Shown: one piece after another, positions 1 to 7,634 of the stretch | How the letters are laid out: every line of letters begins with the position of its first letter | How positions within the stretch are numbered: the stretch's first letter is position 1 | Assembly (NCBI GenBank): GCA_001449105.1 | Contig: LNIY01000073.1 | Span: 62,001-126,000, forward strand | Length of the DNA stretch: 64,000 bases | Direction: 5' to 3' | Origin: Caulobacter vibrioides | GTDB lineage: Bacteria; Pseudomonadota; Alphaproteobacteria; Caulobacterales; Caulobacteraceae | The notes under the pieces: generated by a model | Seen by the model: the letters and a program-made list of their open reading frames with translations, nothing else | Told to the model about the DNA's origin: nothing | The model's database searches: none | Position numbers and translations under genes: made by a program

Positions 1-1
1 C

Positions 2-940
2 GACGGCGAGCGGTGGTCAGAATGGCTGCAGTTCCGCACCGCCGCGACGACCGCCAAGCCGTTCACGTTCCTCTACATGGGGGACATGCAGAACAACATC
101 CTCAGCGAGGCCTCGCGGACGATGCGGATGGCGTTCCGCAAGGCCGGCGACGCGGCCTTCGTCATCCACGCGGGCGACCTGATCAATCGCCACGACAGCG
201 ACAACGAGTGGGGCGAATGGTTCGCCGCCGGCGGCTTCCTCTACGCCCAGACGCCGCAGATGCCGACGCCGGGGAACCATGAGTACGGCCGCGGCCCGGT
301 GCTGAACCCGCAATGGCGCCGCCAGTACACCCTGCCCGAGACCGGACCGGCCGGAGTCGAGAAGCTGAAGGAGACGGCCTGGACCGTCGACTACCAGGGC
401 CTGCGCCTGATCTCGGTCGACGCGCCGCTGTTCCATGGCGACGAAGCCATGCGGGCTGAGATGGTGCGCTGGCTGGACGGCCTGCTGGCGAACAATCCCA
501 ATCGCTGGACGGTGCTGTTCCTGCACTTCCCGCTGTTCTCGATCGATCCCGATCGCGACAACGAGCGGGTGCGCGATGCGCTGAAGCCCCTGATCGACAA
601 GTACAAGGTCGACCTGGTGCTGCAGGCCCACGACCACGGCTACGCTCGCGGCGCCATCGGCGCCGGGGCGATGACCAACGCGGGCCCGGGGCATCCGTCC
701 GACCAGGGCTCGACCTACGTCGTCTCGGTCGCCGGGCCGAAGATGTACCCGGTCGCCGACCTCAGCTGGGCCACGCGCTCGGCGGCGCGCACCCAGACCT
801 TCCAGACCCTGGACGTGTCGCCCGAAGCCGTGACCTATCGCGCCTTCACCGCGACGGGCCGAGAGCTGGACGCCTTCCGCCTGACCAAGGACGCCAAGGG
901 CGTGGCGCGGGTGAAGACGCTCCCTGTACGAGGCCAGTAG
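2..940 (+). CDS. Secreted metallophosphoesterase (purple acid phosphatase-like), 5' truncated
   Basis: The reading frame is open to the left edge, so the N-terminus and any signal peptide are missing; an ATG at position 77 lies inside the domain and is not the start. The visible part carries the calcineurin-like metallophosphatase signature in order: GDMQ near the edge, AGDLINRHD, TPGNHEY, a lone His in FLHFPLF and AHDHGYAR (the usual GHxH). These bind the dinuclear metal centre that hydrolyses phosphate esters. The spacing fits the purple acid phosphatase/phosphodiesterase group, which is normally exported. The substrate cannot be told. A long hairpin follows the stop codon. The family call is firm, the precise activity is not. 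Confidence 0.85.
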   Translation, partial: DGERWSEWLQFRTAATTAKPFTFLYMGDMQNNILSEASRTMRMAFRKAGDAAFVIHAGDLINRHDSDNEWGEWFAAGGFLYAQTPQMPTPGNHEYGRGPVLNPQWRRQYTLPETGPAGVEKLKETAWTVDYQGLRLISVDAPLFHGDEAMRAEMVRWLDGLLANNPNRWTVLFLHFPLFSIDPDRDNERVRDALKPLIDKYKVDLVLQAHDHGYARGAIGAGAMTNAGPGHPSDQGSTYVVSVAGPKMYPVADLSWATRSAARTQTFQTLDVSPEAVTYRAFTATGRELDAFRLTKDAKGVARVKTLPVRGQ

Positions 941-950
941 GTTTCTCCCG

Positions 951-994
951 GCCAGGCAAGCGCGGATCGTGGGGGCGATCCGCGCTTGCCTGGC
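951..994. terminator. Perfect 19-bp hairpin after the phosphatase gene
   Basis: Positions 951-969 are exactly complementary to 976-994, with a 6-nt loop (TGGGGG). The hairpin begins 10 nt after the phosphatase stop codon. There is no T-tract on either side, so it is not a textbook intrinsic terminator; it could stabilise the 3' end of the message or act as an inefficient terminator. Confidence 0.45.
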
Positions 995-1008
995 GCCGAA
1001 ATATCGCG

Positions 1009-1034
1009 TGAGGGATTGGGCCGTGTCCGACGTA
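1009..1034 (+). promoter_or_regulatory. Predicted ECF-sigma promoter of the metal-sensing module
   Basis: TGAGGG at 1009-1014 is separated by 16 nt from CGTA at 1031-1034, 30 nt before the first gene of the sigma/anti-sigma module. The same two blocks with the same spacing recur before copA (2367-2392). ECF sigma factors usually drive their own operon and targets from matching bipartite promoters, so this is inferred to be the autoregulatory promoter of the sigma factor at 1786. Confidence 0.55.
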
Positions 1035-1063
1035 TTGTCGTCTGGATGGCCAAGGGAACCGAC

Positions 1064-1351
1064 ATGGGCGAAGAGCTCGACCACTTGATGGAGGCGATGC
1101 GTCGTCAGCCGCAAGCGCGTCTGGACGGCCTGGAAGGGCGGGTCTGGGCGCGGATCGACGGCCTGCGCCGGACTGGCCGCGCGATGCCGCTGCTGACGCC
1201 GCTGCGGGCGGCGTCGGTCATGGCGGCCCTGGGCTTGGGCATGCTCGGCGGCAGCCTCGTTTCCCAGCCTTCAGCGCGGGGCGCGGTCGAGGTCTCGGCC
1301 TTCTCGGTGGATGCGCACCTGGCGCCGTCGACCCTGCTGGACGGCCGCTAG
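1064..1351 (+). CDS. CnrY-like membrane anti-sigma factor
   Basis: A 95-aa protein with a soluble N-terminal half rich in Arg, Asp and Glu and one predicted membrane segment (around LRAASVMAALGLGMLGG), followed by a short periplasmic tail. Size, topology and position match CnrY, the anti-sigma factor that holds CnrH at the membrane; the sequence itself is poorly conserved in this family, so the call rests mainly on context. The ATG at 1064 is chosen because AAGGGA lies 6 nt upstream; another ATG at 1046 is in frame. The stop codon directly abuts the ATG of the sensor gene. Confidence 0.65.
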   Translation: MGEELDHLMEAMRRQPQARLDGLEGRVWARIDGLRRTGRAMPLLTPLRAASVMAALGLGMLGGSLVSQPSARGAVEVSAFSVDAHLAPSTLLDGR

Positions 1352-1789
1352 ATGCCGGCGATCTCGCGCGGCGCGGTGCTGACCGTCGTCCTGGCCCTGC
1401 TGGCGGGCGTGGCGGGCGGCTGGCTGGGCTCGGGCCGGATTTTCGCCAAGCCGGAGCGCCCGTCGCTTCATGCCGTCGTCCACGGGCTGGAGCTGACGGC
1501 CGAGCAGGATCGCCGGATCAAGGCGCTGGAGCAGGATTTCGCTGGTCGTCGTCGCACGCGCGAGGCCGAGCTGCGCGCGGCCAACGCCCAGTTGGCCGCG
1601 GCGATCCAGGCCCGGCACGAGTACACGCCCGAGGTCGCCGCCGCGGTCGAGCGGTTCCATGTCGCCATGGGGACCCTGCAGAAGGAAACCGTCGAGCACG
1701 TGCTGGCCATCCGCAAGGTGCTCACGCCCGAGCAGGCGGCCAGGTTCGATCGCCGCGTCAGCGAAGCGCTCACCGCCGAAACCCCGTGA
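1352..1789 (+). CDS. CnrX-like periplasmic metal sensor
   Basis: This 145-aa protein has an N-terminal membrane anchor (about residues 8-26) and a periplasmic helical hairpin of the heavy-metal-resistance (CnrX/Spy-like) type, with a final LTPEQ turn. His40 and His44 form an HxxxH pair, followed by Glu60 and His103/Met106. This resembles the ligand set of CnrX (two His, Glu, then His and Met). In Cnr systems metal binding to CnrX releases the sigma factor from CnrY. The gene lies between the anti-sigma and sigma genes and overlaps the latter by 4 nt. The neighbours handle copper, so copper is the likely cue here rather than Ni/Co; that is inference. Confidence 0.75.
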   Translation: MPAISRGAVLTVVLALLAGVAGGWLGSGRIFAKPERPSLHAVVHGLELTAEQDRRIKALEQDFAGRRRTREAELRAANAQLAAAIQARHEYTPEVAAAVERFHVAMGTLQKETVEHVLAIRKVLTPEQAARFDRRVSEALTAETP

Positions 1790-2358
1790 CCGACCCGTCG
1801 GGCGAAGACGACGACGGCGCGCTGGTCCTCCGCGCGGCGCGGGGCGACGATCTCGCCTTCAGCCTGCTCATGCGCCGCCACAAGGGGCGGCTGCACGCCT
1901 TCGCGCGACGCCATCTGGGCGACGCCGACGCGGCCCTCGATGTCGTGCAGGAAAGCTTCGTCGCGGCCTGGAAGGCCCTGGATCGCTACGATCCGGCGCG
2001 TCCCTTCGGCGCCTGGCTAAGCGCCATCGCCCTGAACAAGTGTCGCGATCGCGGGCGGCGCCTGAAGGTGCGGCGCCTGATCCTGGGCGAGCGTTCGATC
2101 GACGCGCCCGGCAGCCCCGACTACGCCGATCCGGCCGTCGGACCGGAGGGGCAAGCCCTGCGCTCGGAGCGGATGGCGCGGCTGGAGGCGGCGATCGCGC
2201 GCCTGCCCGACCGTCTGAAGGAGCCGCTGATCCTCACCGGCCTGGAAGGCTATTCCCAGCAGGCGGCCGCCGAGGTCCTGAAGGTGTCGGTCAAGACCGT
2301 CGAGACCAGGGTCTATCGCGCCCGCAAGCGACTGGCCGAGTGGCTCGCCGGAGACTGA
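1786..2358 (+). CDS. ECF RNA polymerase sigma factor (CnrH-like)
   Basis: A 190-aa sigma-70 family protein of ECF size with only regions 2 and 4. Region 2 contains the VQESFVAAWKALDRYDP and ARPFGAWLSAIALNKCRD stretches; region 4 has a C-terminal helix-turn-helix (YSQQAAAEVLKVSVKTVETRVYRARKRL). The GTG start at 1786 overlaps the sensor stop codon (GTGA), so the two are translationally coupled. It is the third gene of a Y-X-H module and ends just before copA. It probably reads the paired promoters at 1009 and 2367 and so turns on copper resistance when the sensor binds metal. Confidence 0.88.
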   Translation: MTDPSGEDDDGALVLRAARGDDLAFSLLMRRHKGRLHAFARRHLGDADAALDVVQESFVAAWKALDRYDPARPFGAWLSAIALNKCRDRGRRLKVRRLILGERSIDAPGSPDYADPAVGPEGQALRSERMARLEAAIARLPDRLKEPLILTGLEGYSQQAAAEVLKVSVKTVETRVYRARKRLAEWLAGD

Positions 2359-2366
2359 AACTTTTG

Positions 2367-2392
2367 TGAGGGGCGCGAGCCCTGGGCGCGTA
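2367..2392 (+). promoter_or_regulatory. Predicted ECF-sigma promoter of copA
   Basis: TGAGGG (2367-2372), 16 nt, CGTA (2389-2392). This is identical in both blocks and in spacing to the element at 1009-1034, and GTGTC/TGTCG-like bases follow in each. It lies 64 nt before the copA start, so copA could be expressed apart from the sensor module. Confidence 0.55.
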
Positions 2393-2455
2393 GCACTGTC
2401 GAGACCGCGCCGCGCGCTCCTGGAGTTCGCCGGCGCGCCGTATCGAAGGTTCGAC

Positions 2456-4168
2456 ATGCGTAGCACTCGCGCGCCCCTGGGGCGCCGTCATTTCCTGCAG
2501 TCCCTGGCGCTTCTCGGCGGCGGCGCGGCGTTGCCCGGTCTCCTGCCGGCCTGGGCGCGGGCGGCCGATATGGACGCCGCCGCGAAATCCCCGGCGGCGC
2601 TTTCGGGCGACGACATCCGGCTGACCATCGGCCACACCCCCGTCTTGGTGGATGGCCGCGCGGCGCACGCGGTGACTATCAACGGTACTGTGCCCGGGCC
2701 GCTGATCCGGCTGAAGGAAGGCCAGAATGTCCGCCTGTCCGTCACGAACAGCCTGGAGGAAGAGACCTCGATCCACTGGCACGGCCTTCTGGTGCCGTTC
2801 GAGATGGACGGCGTGCCGGGCGTCAGCTTCCCTGGCATCAAGCCGGGCGAGACCTTCGTCTACGAGTTCAAGGTCAAGCAGTCGGGGACCTTCTGGTACC
2901 ACAGCCATTCGGGGCTGCAGGAGCAGATGGGCCACTACGGGCCGATGATCATCGACCCCGCCGGAGAGGATCCCGTGGCGTTCGATCGCGAGCATGTCGT
3001 CGTGCTTTCGGACCACAGCCAGATCCACCCGCACCAGATATTCCGCCGGCTCAAGCAGCAGAGCGGCGCCTTCAACTTCCAGCGCCAGACCATCGCCGGC
3101 CTGCTTCGCGGGGAGGACCAGCCGCTCGCCGAGCGCCTGGAGTGGAGCCGGATGCTGATGGATCCGACCGACATCTCCGACGTCACCGGGGCGGCCTACA
3201 CTTTCCTGATCAACGGCCGCGGACCCAAGGACAACTGGACGGGACTGTTCACGCCCGGCGAGCGGGTTCGCCTGAGGTTCATCAACGCCGCCGCCCAGTC
3301 GGTGTTCAACGTCCGCATCCCGGGCCTGAAGCTCACCGTGGTCGCCGCCGACGGCCAGCACGTTCGGCCCGTCGAGGTCGATGAGTTCCAGATCGGCAAT
3401 GCCGAGACCTACGACGTCATCGTCCAGCCCACCGAGGACAAGGCCTTCACCATCGTCTCGGAGTCGGTCGACCGGTCAGGGCTTGGCCGCGCCACCCTGG
3501 CGCCGCGCCCGGGCATGAGCGCCGAGGTTCCACAGGTGCGCGAGCGGCCGCTGACCACCATGCGCGACATGGGCATGGACATGAGCGGGATGGATCACGG
3601 CGACATGGACATGTCGATGCGCAATCCGGACAACGCGCCCCAGGTCAAGCTGGGGCCGGGCGTCCAGATGCTGGCCCCCATGGCGGTGGACCGCACGGGC
3701 GAGCCCGGCCAGGGCCTGGAAGGCGTCGGTCACAAGGTGCTGGTCTATCGCGATCTCGTGGCCCTGGAGCCCAATCCCGACCAGCGCGCGCCGGAACGCT
3801 CGCTGGAGATCCACCTGACCGGCAACATGGAACGGTTCATGTGGGGCTTCGACGGCCGCAAGTTCAGCGAACGTCCGTCGCCCTACGCCTTCCGCGCCGG
3901 AGAGCGGGTGCGGGTGGTGCTGATCAACGACACCATGATGGCGCACCCCATCCACCTGCACGGCCACTATTTCGAGCTGGCCTTCGGTCCCGCCGGACAC
4001 ATGCCGCGCAAGCACACGGTGATCGTGCTGCCGGGCGGCCGGGCGACCTTCGACTTCACGGCCGAGACCGGCGACTGGGCCTTCCACTGCCACATGCTCT
4101 ACCACATGCACGCGGGGATGTTTCAGGTCTTCAGCGTAAGGGACGGCCAAGGGGAGGGCGCGCGATGA
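2456..4168 (+). CDS. copA: Copper-resistance multicopper oxidase CopA (PcoA type)
   Basis: A 570-aa periplasmic multicopper oxidase thought to detoxify copper by oxidising Cu(I). A twin-arginine signal (RRHFLQSLALLGGGAALPGLL) shows folded export. The three cupredoxin domains keep all copper motifs: HWHG (His107, His109), WYHSHSG (His149, His151), HPIHLHGH (His497, 500, 502) and HCHMLYHMHAGM (His544, Cys545, His546, His550, Met555). A Met/His-rich loop (MGMDMSGMDHGDMDM) typical of CopA lies near residue 375. The ATG at 2456 is preceded by GAAGG; upstream in-frame GTG codons would bury the Tat signal. The last codon overlaps copB (ATGA), forming an operon. Confidence 0.95.
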   Translation: MRSTRAPLGRRHFLQSLALLGGGAALPGLLPAWARAADMDAAAKSPAALSGDDIRLTIGHTPVLVDGRAAHAVTINGTVPGPLIRLKEGQNVRLSVTNSLEEETSIHWHGLLVPFEMDGVPGVSFPGIKPGETFVYEFKVKQSGTFWYHSHSGLQEQMGHYGPMIIDPAGEDPVAFDREHVVVLSDHSQIHPHQIFRRLKQQSGAFNFQRQTIAGLLRGEDQPLAERLEWSRMLMDPTDISDVTGAAYTFLINGRGPKDNWTGLFTPGERVRLRFINAAAQSVFNVRIPGLKLTVVAADGQHVRPVEVDEFQIGNAETYDVIVQPTEDKAFTIVSESVDRSGLGRATLAPRPGMSAEVPQVRERPLTTMRDMGMDMSGMDHGDMDMSMRNPDNAPQVKLGPGVQMLAPMAVDRTGEPGQGLEGVGHKVLVYRDLVALEPNPDQRAPERSLEIHLTGNMERFMWGFDGRKFSERPSPYAFRAGERVRVVLINDTMMAHPIHLHGHYFELAFGPAGHMPRKHTVIVLPGGRATFDFTAETGDWAFHCHMLYHMHAGMFQVFSVRDGQGEGAR

Positions 4169-5091
4169 AGGTCTCCCTGGCCGCGCTCCTGCCGATGCTT
4201 TGGGCCGGGCCCGCCCTGGCGCAGCATGCCCACCACGCGCCTCCGGCCGCGTCCGCCGTTCCGCCGCAAGGCGAGGCGGCGCAGGCCGATCCGCATGCCG
4301 GCCACGACATGGGCGGCATGGCCGCTGGCCCGTCGACCGAGCCGCCGCCGCTGCCCGATCGTGAAACCGCCGCGCCGGCGGCGCCGACCGATCACCTGGC
4401 CGACGCGATCTTCGACCCCGCCGCCATGGAGCGCGCGCGAGCCGTCCTGCGCCAGGAGCATGGCGGGGCCCAGGCGTCCCAGGTGATGCTGAACCTCTTC
4501 GAGCACCGGGCCCGATCCGGGGGAGACGGCTATCACTGGGCCGGCGAGGCCTGGTTCGGCGGCGATATCGACCGTCTGGTCATCAAGTCCGAAGGCGAGG
4601 GCGATCGTCACGGCGTCGAAAGCGGCGAGGTCCAGGCGCTCTACTCGCGCGCCATGGGGCTCTACACCGATTTCCAGGTTGGGGTTCGCCAGGACTTCGA
4701 GCCCAGGTCGCGCACCTATGCGACCGTCGGTTTCGAGACCCTGCTGCCTTACTGGATCGAGGCCGAGGGCGCCGTCTTCGTGTCCTCCAAGGGCGATGTC
4801 CTGGCCCGGGGCGAGGGCGCGATCGACTGGCGGCTCACCCAGCGCCTGATCCTGCAGCCCCGCGCCGAACTGAACTTCGCGGCCCAGGACGTTCGCGAGA
4901 CCGGCACGGGTTCGGGCCTGTCGGAGGCCGAGATCGGCCTTCGGCTCCGCTACGAGATCCGGCGCGAGTTCGCACCCTATGTCGGCCTCGCCCACGGCCG
5001 GCGCTTCGGGCGCACCGCCGACTATGCGCGGGCCGACGGCCAGTCGGCGTCCGACACCAGCGTGGTGCTTGGCGTTCGCGCCTGGTTCTAG
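4165..5091 (+). CDS. copB: Outer-membrane copper-resistance protein CopB (PcoB type)
   Basis: A 308-aa protein with a signal peptide (MKVSLAALLPMLWAGPALAQ), a His/Met-rich N-terminal segment (HAHHAPP, HAGHDMGGMAAG) able to bind copper, and a C-terminal part of alternating beta strands with a terminal aromatic residue (LGVRAWF), as in beta-barrel outer-membrane proteins. CopB is the usual partner of CopA. The start overlaps the copA stop by 4 nt, which fixes it against a longer in-frame extension. CopB is believed to sequester or export copper at the outer membrane, but its exact mechanism is unsettled. Confidence 0.93.
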   Translation: MKVSLAALLPMLWAGPALAQHAHHAPPAASAVPPQGEAAQADPHAGHDMGGMAAGPSTEPPPLPDRETAAPAAPTDHLADAIFDPAAMERARAVLRQEHGGAQASQVMLNLFEHRARSGGDGYHWAGEAWFGGDIDRLVIKSEGEGDRHGVESGEVQALYSRAMGLYTDFQVGVRQDFEPRSRTYATVGFETLLPYWIEAEGAVFVSSKGDVLARGEGAIDWRLTQRLILQPRAELNFAAQDVRETGTGSGLSEAEIGLRLRYEIRREFAPYVGLAHGRRFGRTADYARADGQSASDTSVVLGVRAWF

Positions 5092-5130
5092 GCGCCGCGA
5101 CCGCAGACCATTCGTTCACGGAGTAAGTAC

Positions 5131-5460
5131 ATGAAGGTTCTTTCCATCGCCGCCGGTTTCGCGGCCGCCGTGCTCATGGCCCAGCCCGTTCTCGCCCAGG
5201 CGGACGATCACGCCGGGCATGCGGGTCACGCGGGCCATGCCGCCGCGCCGGCGGTCGAGGGCGTCGGCGTGGTCCGCGCGATCGACGCCAAGGCCGGAAA
5301 GGTCACCCTGGCGCATGAAGCGATCCCCGCCCTCAAGTGGCCGCCGATGACCATGGCTTTCAAGGTCGCCGACCCGGCGCTGCTCAAGGACCTCGGCGTC
5401 GGGACCAAGATCCGGTTCAAGCTGAACGGCCAGACCATCGTCGGCCTGACCGCGCTCTGA
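5131..5460 (+). CDS. Periplasmic CusF-like copper-binding protein
   Basis: A 109-aa exported protein: signal peptide to about residue 23, a short His-rich linker (DDHAGHAGHAGHA) and a small OB-fold CusF domain. His62, Trp70, Met73 and Met75 have exactly the spacing of the Cu(I) ligands of E. coli CusF (His36, Trp44, Met47, Met49), including the cation-pi tryptophan. It lies 39 nt after copB with GGAG before the ATG, so it is probably the last gene of the copper operon. No CusCBA efflux pump is present nearby, so it may serve CopA/CopB or a pump elsewhere. Confidence 0.9.
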   Translation: MKVLSIAAGFAAAVLMAQPVLAQADDHAGHAGHAGHAAAPAVEGVGVVRAIDAKAGKVTLAHEAIPALKWPPMTMAFKVADPALLKDLGVGTKIRFKLNGQTIVGLTAL

Positions 5461-5492
5461 GCCGTCCGGAGGTCGACGACGCTTACAGCGCT

Positions 5493-5506
5493 TGATATCG
5501 ATATCA
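5493..5506. promoter_or_regulatory. LacI-type operator upstream of the GH97 gene
   Basis: A perfect 14-bp palindrome, TGATATCGATATCA, 54 nt before the GH97 start. It is one of nine copies of this motif in the locus. Even length and a central CG are typical of LacI-family operators. A TATCAT stretch inside and just after it could be the -10 element, so bound repressor would block transcription. Confidence 0.75.
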
Positions 5507-5560
5507 TAATGTGTAGCCTGCCCCCAAATCGATAAGGCGATCAAAAGGGGAGGCGACGCC

Positions 5561-7513
5561 ATGAAGCCCACACGTCGAGACATGGTCGCGCTGGCGGTGA
5601 TGTCGAGCGCCACGGCCGGCGGCGCCGCCAAGGCGGCCGCCGCGCAGGGATCGCGCGTCCACACGCTCGCCTCGCCCGACGGCCGCCTGAAGGCGACGCT
5701 GGACGCCTCGGGGACCACGCCGAAATGGAGCGTGACCCATGACGGCAAGCCGCTGCTGCTGCCGTCGGAGCTGGGGCTGTGGCTGGCCGAGGGCCGGCTG
5801 CTGGGCGAGGGAGGCAAGGTCGCCGGTGTTACGCCGGAGACCTTCGAGGGCGACTGGACGCCGGTGTTCGGCCAGTCGTCGCGCTACGACCAGTCGGGGC
5901 GGCAGATCACCCTGCACATGGTCGATCCCAAGGCCGGCGTCCGCTTCGACATCGTGCTGCGGGTGCTGAACGGCGCGGCCGCGGTGCGTTACGTCCTGAC
6001 CGGCCTGCCGAAGGGCGGGAAGCTGTCCCTGATGGGCGAGCGCACTCGTTTCCGGTTTCCCGATACGGCGCGGCTCTACGCCAGCCGCGACGAGGGCGAC
6101 ATCCATGTCTCGACCCAGGCCGCCCTGGCGCCGCTTGAGCACCCGGACCTGACGGGCTCGTCCGACAAGGGGCCCTATGCCGACCTGCCGATCACGGTGG
6201 ACGCCGGCAACGGCGTCTTCGGTTTCCTGGCCGAGTCCGACCGGTTGCACTACCCGCGCTGCATGGCCCGGGCGCATGAGCAGGGAGGGCTCGTCACCTA
6301 CCTGATGCGCTATCCGGGGCGGGCGACCGGCTGGGGCGGCGAAGACGACACGCCGCAGGAGCCGACCTTCGAGATCGAGGTCGGCCAGAAGACGCCCTGG
6401 CGCATCCTCCTGGCGGCCGACAGCGCCAAGGGACTGATCGAGCTGCACCACGTGGTCCCGACCCTGGCGACCCCGAACCAGCTGGGCGACGTCTCGTGGG
6501 TGAAGCCGGGCCACGCCTTCCGGATCATGAAGCCCTATTCGACGCAGGCCTCGCTGAAGGCGGTCGATTTCGCGCAGAAGCGCAACATCGGCTACGTGCT
6601 GTTCGACGCCCACTGGTACGGCGACGGGACAGACGCCTCGGATCCTACCGCGCCGATCGCGGCTTTGGACCTGCAACGGGTGATCGACTACGCCAGGGCC
6701 CGGAACATCGGCGTGCTGGTCTATATCGACCGCGTGGCCGTGACCAAGGCGCTGGCCGACATGTGCCGCCTGTATCAGCGCTGGGGTCTGGCGGGCGTGA
6801 AGCTGGGCTTCATGTGGGAGGGGCGCCAGTCGGATGTCGATTTCATCACCAAGGTCGTGCGGGCCTTTGGTGAGCACGGCATGGTCGTGAACCTGCACGA
6901 CAACCTGCGGCCGGCCGGCCTGGAGCGGACCCTGCCCAACTACCTGACCCTGGAGGGGGTGAAGGGCAACGAGCAGTTCCCCGCCGCGCGTCACCACGTG
7001 AACCTGGCCTTCACCCGGCCGATCGCCGGGCCGATCGACTACACCATCTGCTACGCCCAGGAGCGCAACCAGACCACCAACGCCCACCAGCTGGCCCTGG
7101 CGGTCACCTGCTACAGCCCGCTGACGCTGCTCTACTGGTACGACAAGCCCGAGAAGTACGAGGACAAGCCCTGGCCGGAGCTGGAGTGGTTCGACGCCTG
7201 CCCCACGACCTGGGACGAGACCCGGGCGATCGCCGGCGAGCTTGGCGAGTATGTCGTCATCGCCCGGCGCAAGGGCGCGACCTGGTATCTCGGCGCGTTG
7301 ACCAACGAGATGGAGCGGCGCCTGGATCTGGATCTCGGCTTCCTGGGACAGGGGCGCTGGACGGCGGTGCGCTACAAGGACGGCGATCTGGCCCGGCCCG
7401 CCAATCGCACCCGCGTGGTGATCGAGCGACAGGCCGTCGACGCCAAGACGCGCCTGCGCCTGCAACTGAACGCGGCCGGCGGCCAGGCCATCCGTTTCGA
7501 GCCGGCTTCCTGA
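5561..7513 (+). CDS. Glycoside hydrolase family 97 (alpha-glucosidase/alpha-galactosidase type)
   Basis: A 650-aa exported enzyme with the GH97 order: signal sequence with an RR pair (TRRDMVAL...), N-terminal beta-sandwich (SPDGRLKATLDASG to about residue 270), central TIM barrel (GYVLFDAHWYG, GVLVYIDR, MVVNLHDNLRPAG, GNEQF) and a C-terminal beta domain. In retaining GH97 members an Asp nucleophile sits in a K[IV]DF-type strand; here this is KLGFM with Gly416, so the enzyme should belong to the inverting, SusB-like subgroup, with acidic residues Asp447, Glu465 and Glu471 as candidates. GGGGAGG precedes the ATG. A 14-bp operator controls it. Expected role: removing alpha-linked hexoses from oligosaccharides in the periplasm. 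Confidence 0.9.
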   Translation: MKPTRRDMVALAVMSSATAGGAAKAAAAQGSRVHTLASPDGRLKATLDASGTTPKWSVTHDGKPLLLPSELGLWLAEGRLLGEGGKVAGVTPETFEGDWTPVFGQSSRYDQSGRQITLHMVDPKAGVRFDIVLRVLNGAAAVRYVLTGLPKGGKLSLMGERTRFRFPDTARLYASRDEGDIHVSTQAALAPLEHPDLTGSSDKGPYADLPITVDAGNGVFGFLAESDRLHYPRCMARAHEQGGLVTYLMRYPGRATGWGGEDDTPQEPTFEIEVGQKTPWRILLAADSAKGLIELHHVVPTLATPNQLGDVSWVKPGHAFRIMKPYSTQASLKAVDFAQKRNIGYVLFDAHWYGDGTDASDPTAPIAALDLQRVIDYARARNIGVLVYIDRVAVTKALADMCRLYQRWGLAGVKLGFMWEGRQSDVDFITKVVRAFGEHGMVVNLHDNLRPAGLERTLPNYLTLEGVKGNEQFPAARHHVNLAFTRPIAGPIDYTICYAQERNQTTNAHQLALAVTCYSPLTLLYWYDKPEKYEDKPWPELEWFDACPTTWDETRAIAGELGEYVVIARRKGATWYLGALTNEMERRLDLDLGFLGQGRWTAVRYKDGDLARPANRTRVVIERQAVDAKTRLRLQLNAAGGQAIRFEPAS

Positions 7514-7529
7514 GGCCGCGCACAGGGCG

Positions 7530-7557
7530 AAAAAAAAGGGCGCCTGCAGGGGCGCCC
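7530..7557 (-). terminator. Intrinsic terminator reading leftward
   Basis: On the minus strand a GGGCGCC/GGCGCCC stem (7557-7551 with 7544-7538, 6-nt loop) is followed by eight U residues (7537-7530). This is a classic rho-independent terminator. It can end the GH43 transcript, and also any short transcript starting at the operator/promoter at 7621-7654. On the plus strand no T-tract follows, so it should not stop GH97 transcription. Confidence 0.85.
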
Positions 7558-7619
7558 GCCTTGGAGTGATGGAGGAAAGTAGATCCAAGAAGGCGGCGTC
7601 GCAGAACACCGCTGAAGAC
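7530..7619 (-). ncRNA. Candidate operator-controlled small RNA
   Basis: On the minus strand TTGACT (7654-7649), a 17-nt spacer and TATCGA (7631-7626) form a promoter-like pair, with the 14-bp operator (7634-7621) across the -10. Transcription from about 7619 would reach the strong terminator at 7557-7530, giving an RNA of roughly 90 nt. There is no clear ribosome-binding site plus ATG in it. It holds a UUUCCUCC stretch (7578-7571) complementary to Shine-Dalgarno sequences, a hallmark of base-pairing regulators. The same segment could simply be the GH43 3' UTR with a spare operator. All of this is prediction. Confidence 0.35.
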
Positions 7620-7620
7620 G

Positions 7621-7634
7621 TGGTATCGATATCA
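7621..7634. promoter_or_regulatory. LacI-type operator between convergent GH97 and GH43 genes
   Basis: TGGTATCGATATCA, one base off the perfect palindrome found elsewhere. It is the only copy of this motif that does not precede a protein-coding gene: GH97 ends at 7513 on the plus strand and GH43 ends at 7690 on the minus strand. It may control a small RNA, serve as an auxiliary looping site, or be the relic of a lost gene. Confidence 0.7.

Noticed and set aside
951-994. Calling the 19-bp hairpin a standard rho-independent terminator
   Set aside because: The stem is perfect but no T-tract follows on either strand; it is listed only as a possible terminator or stabiliser.
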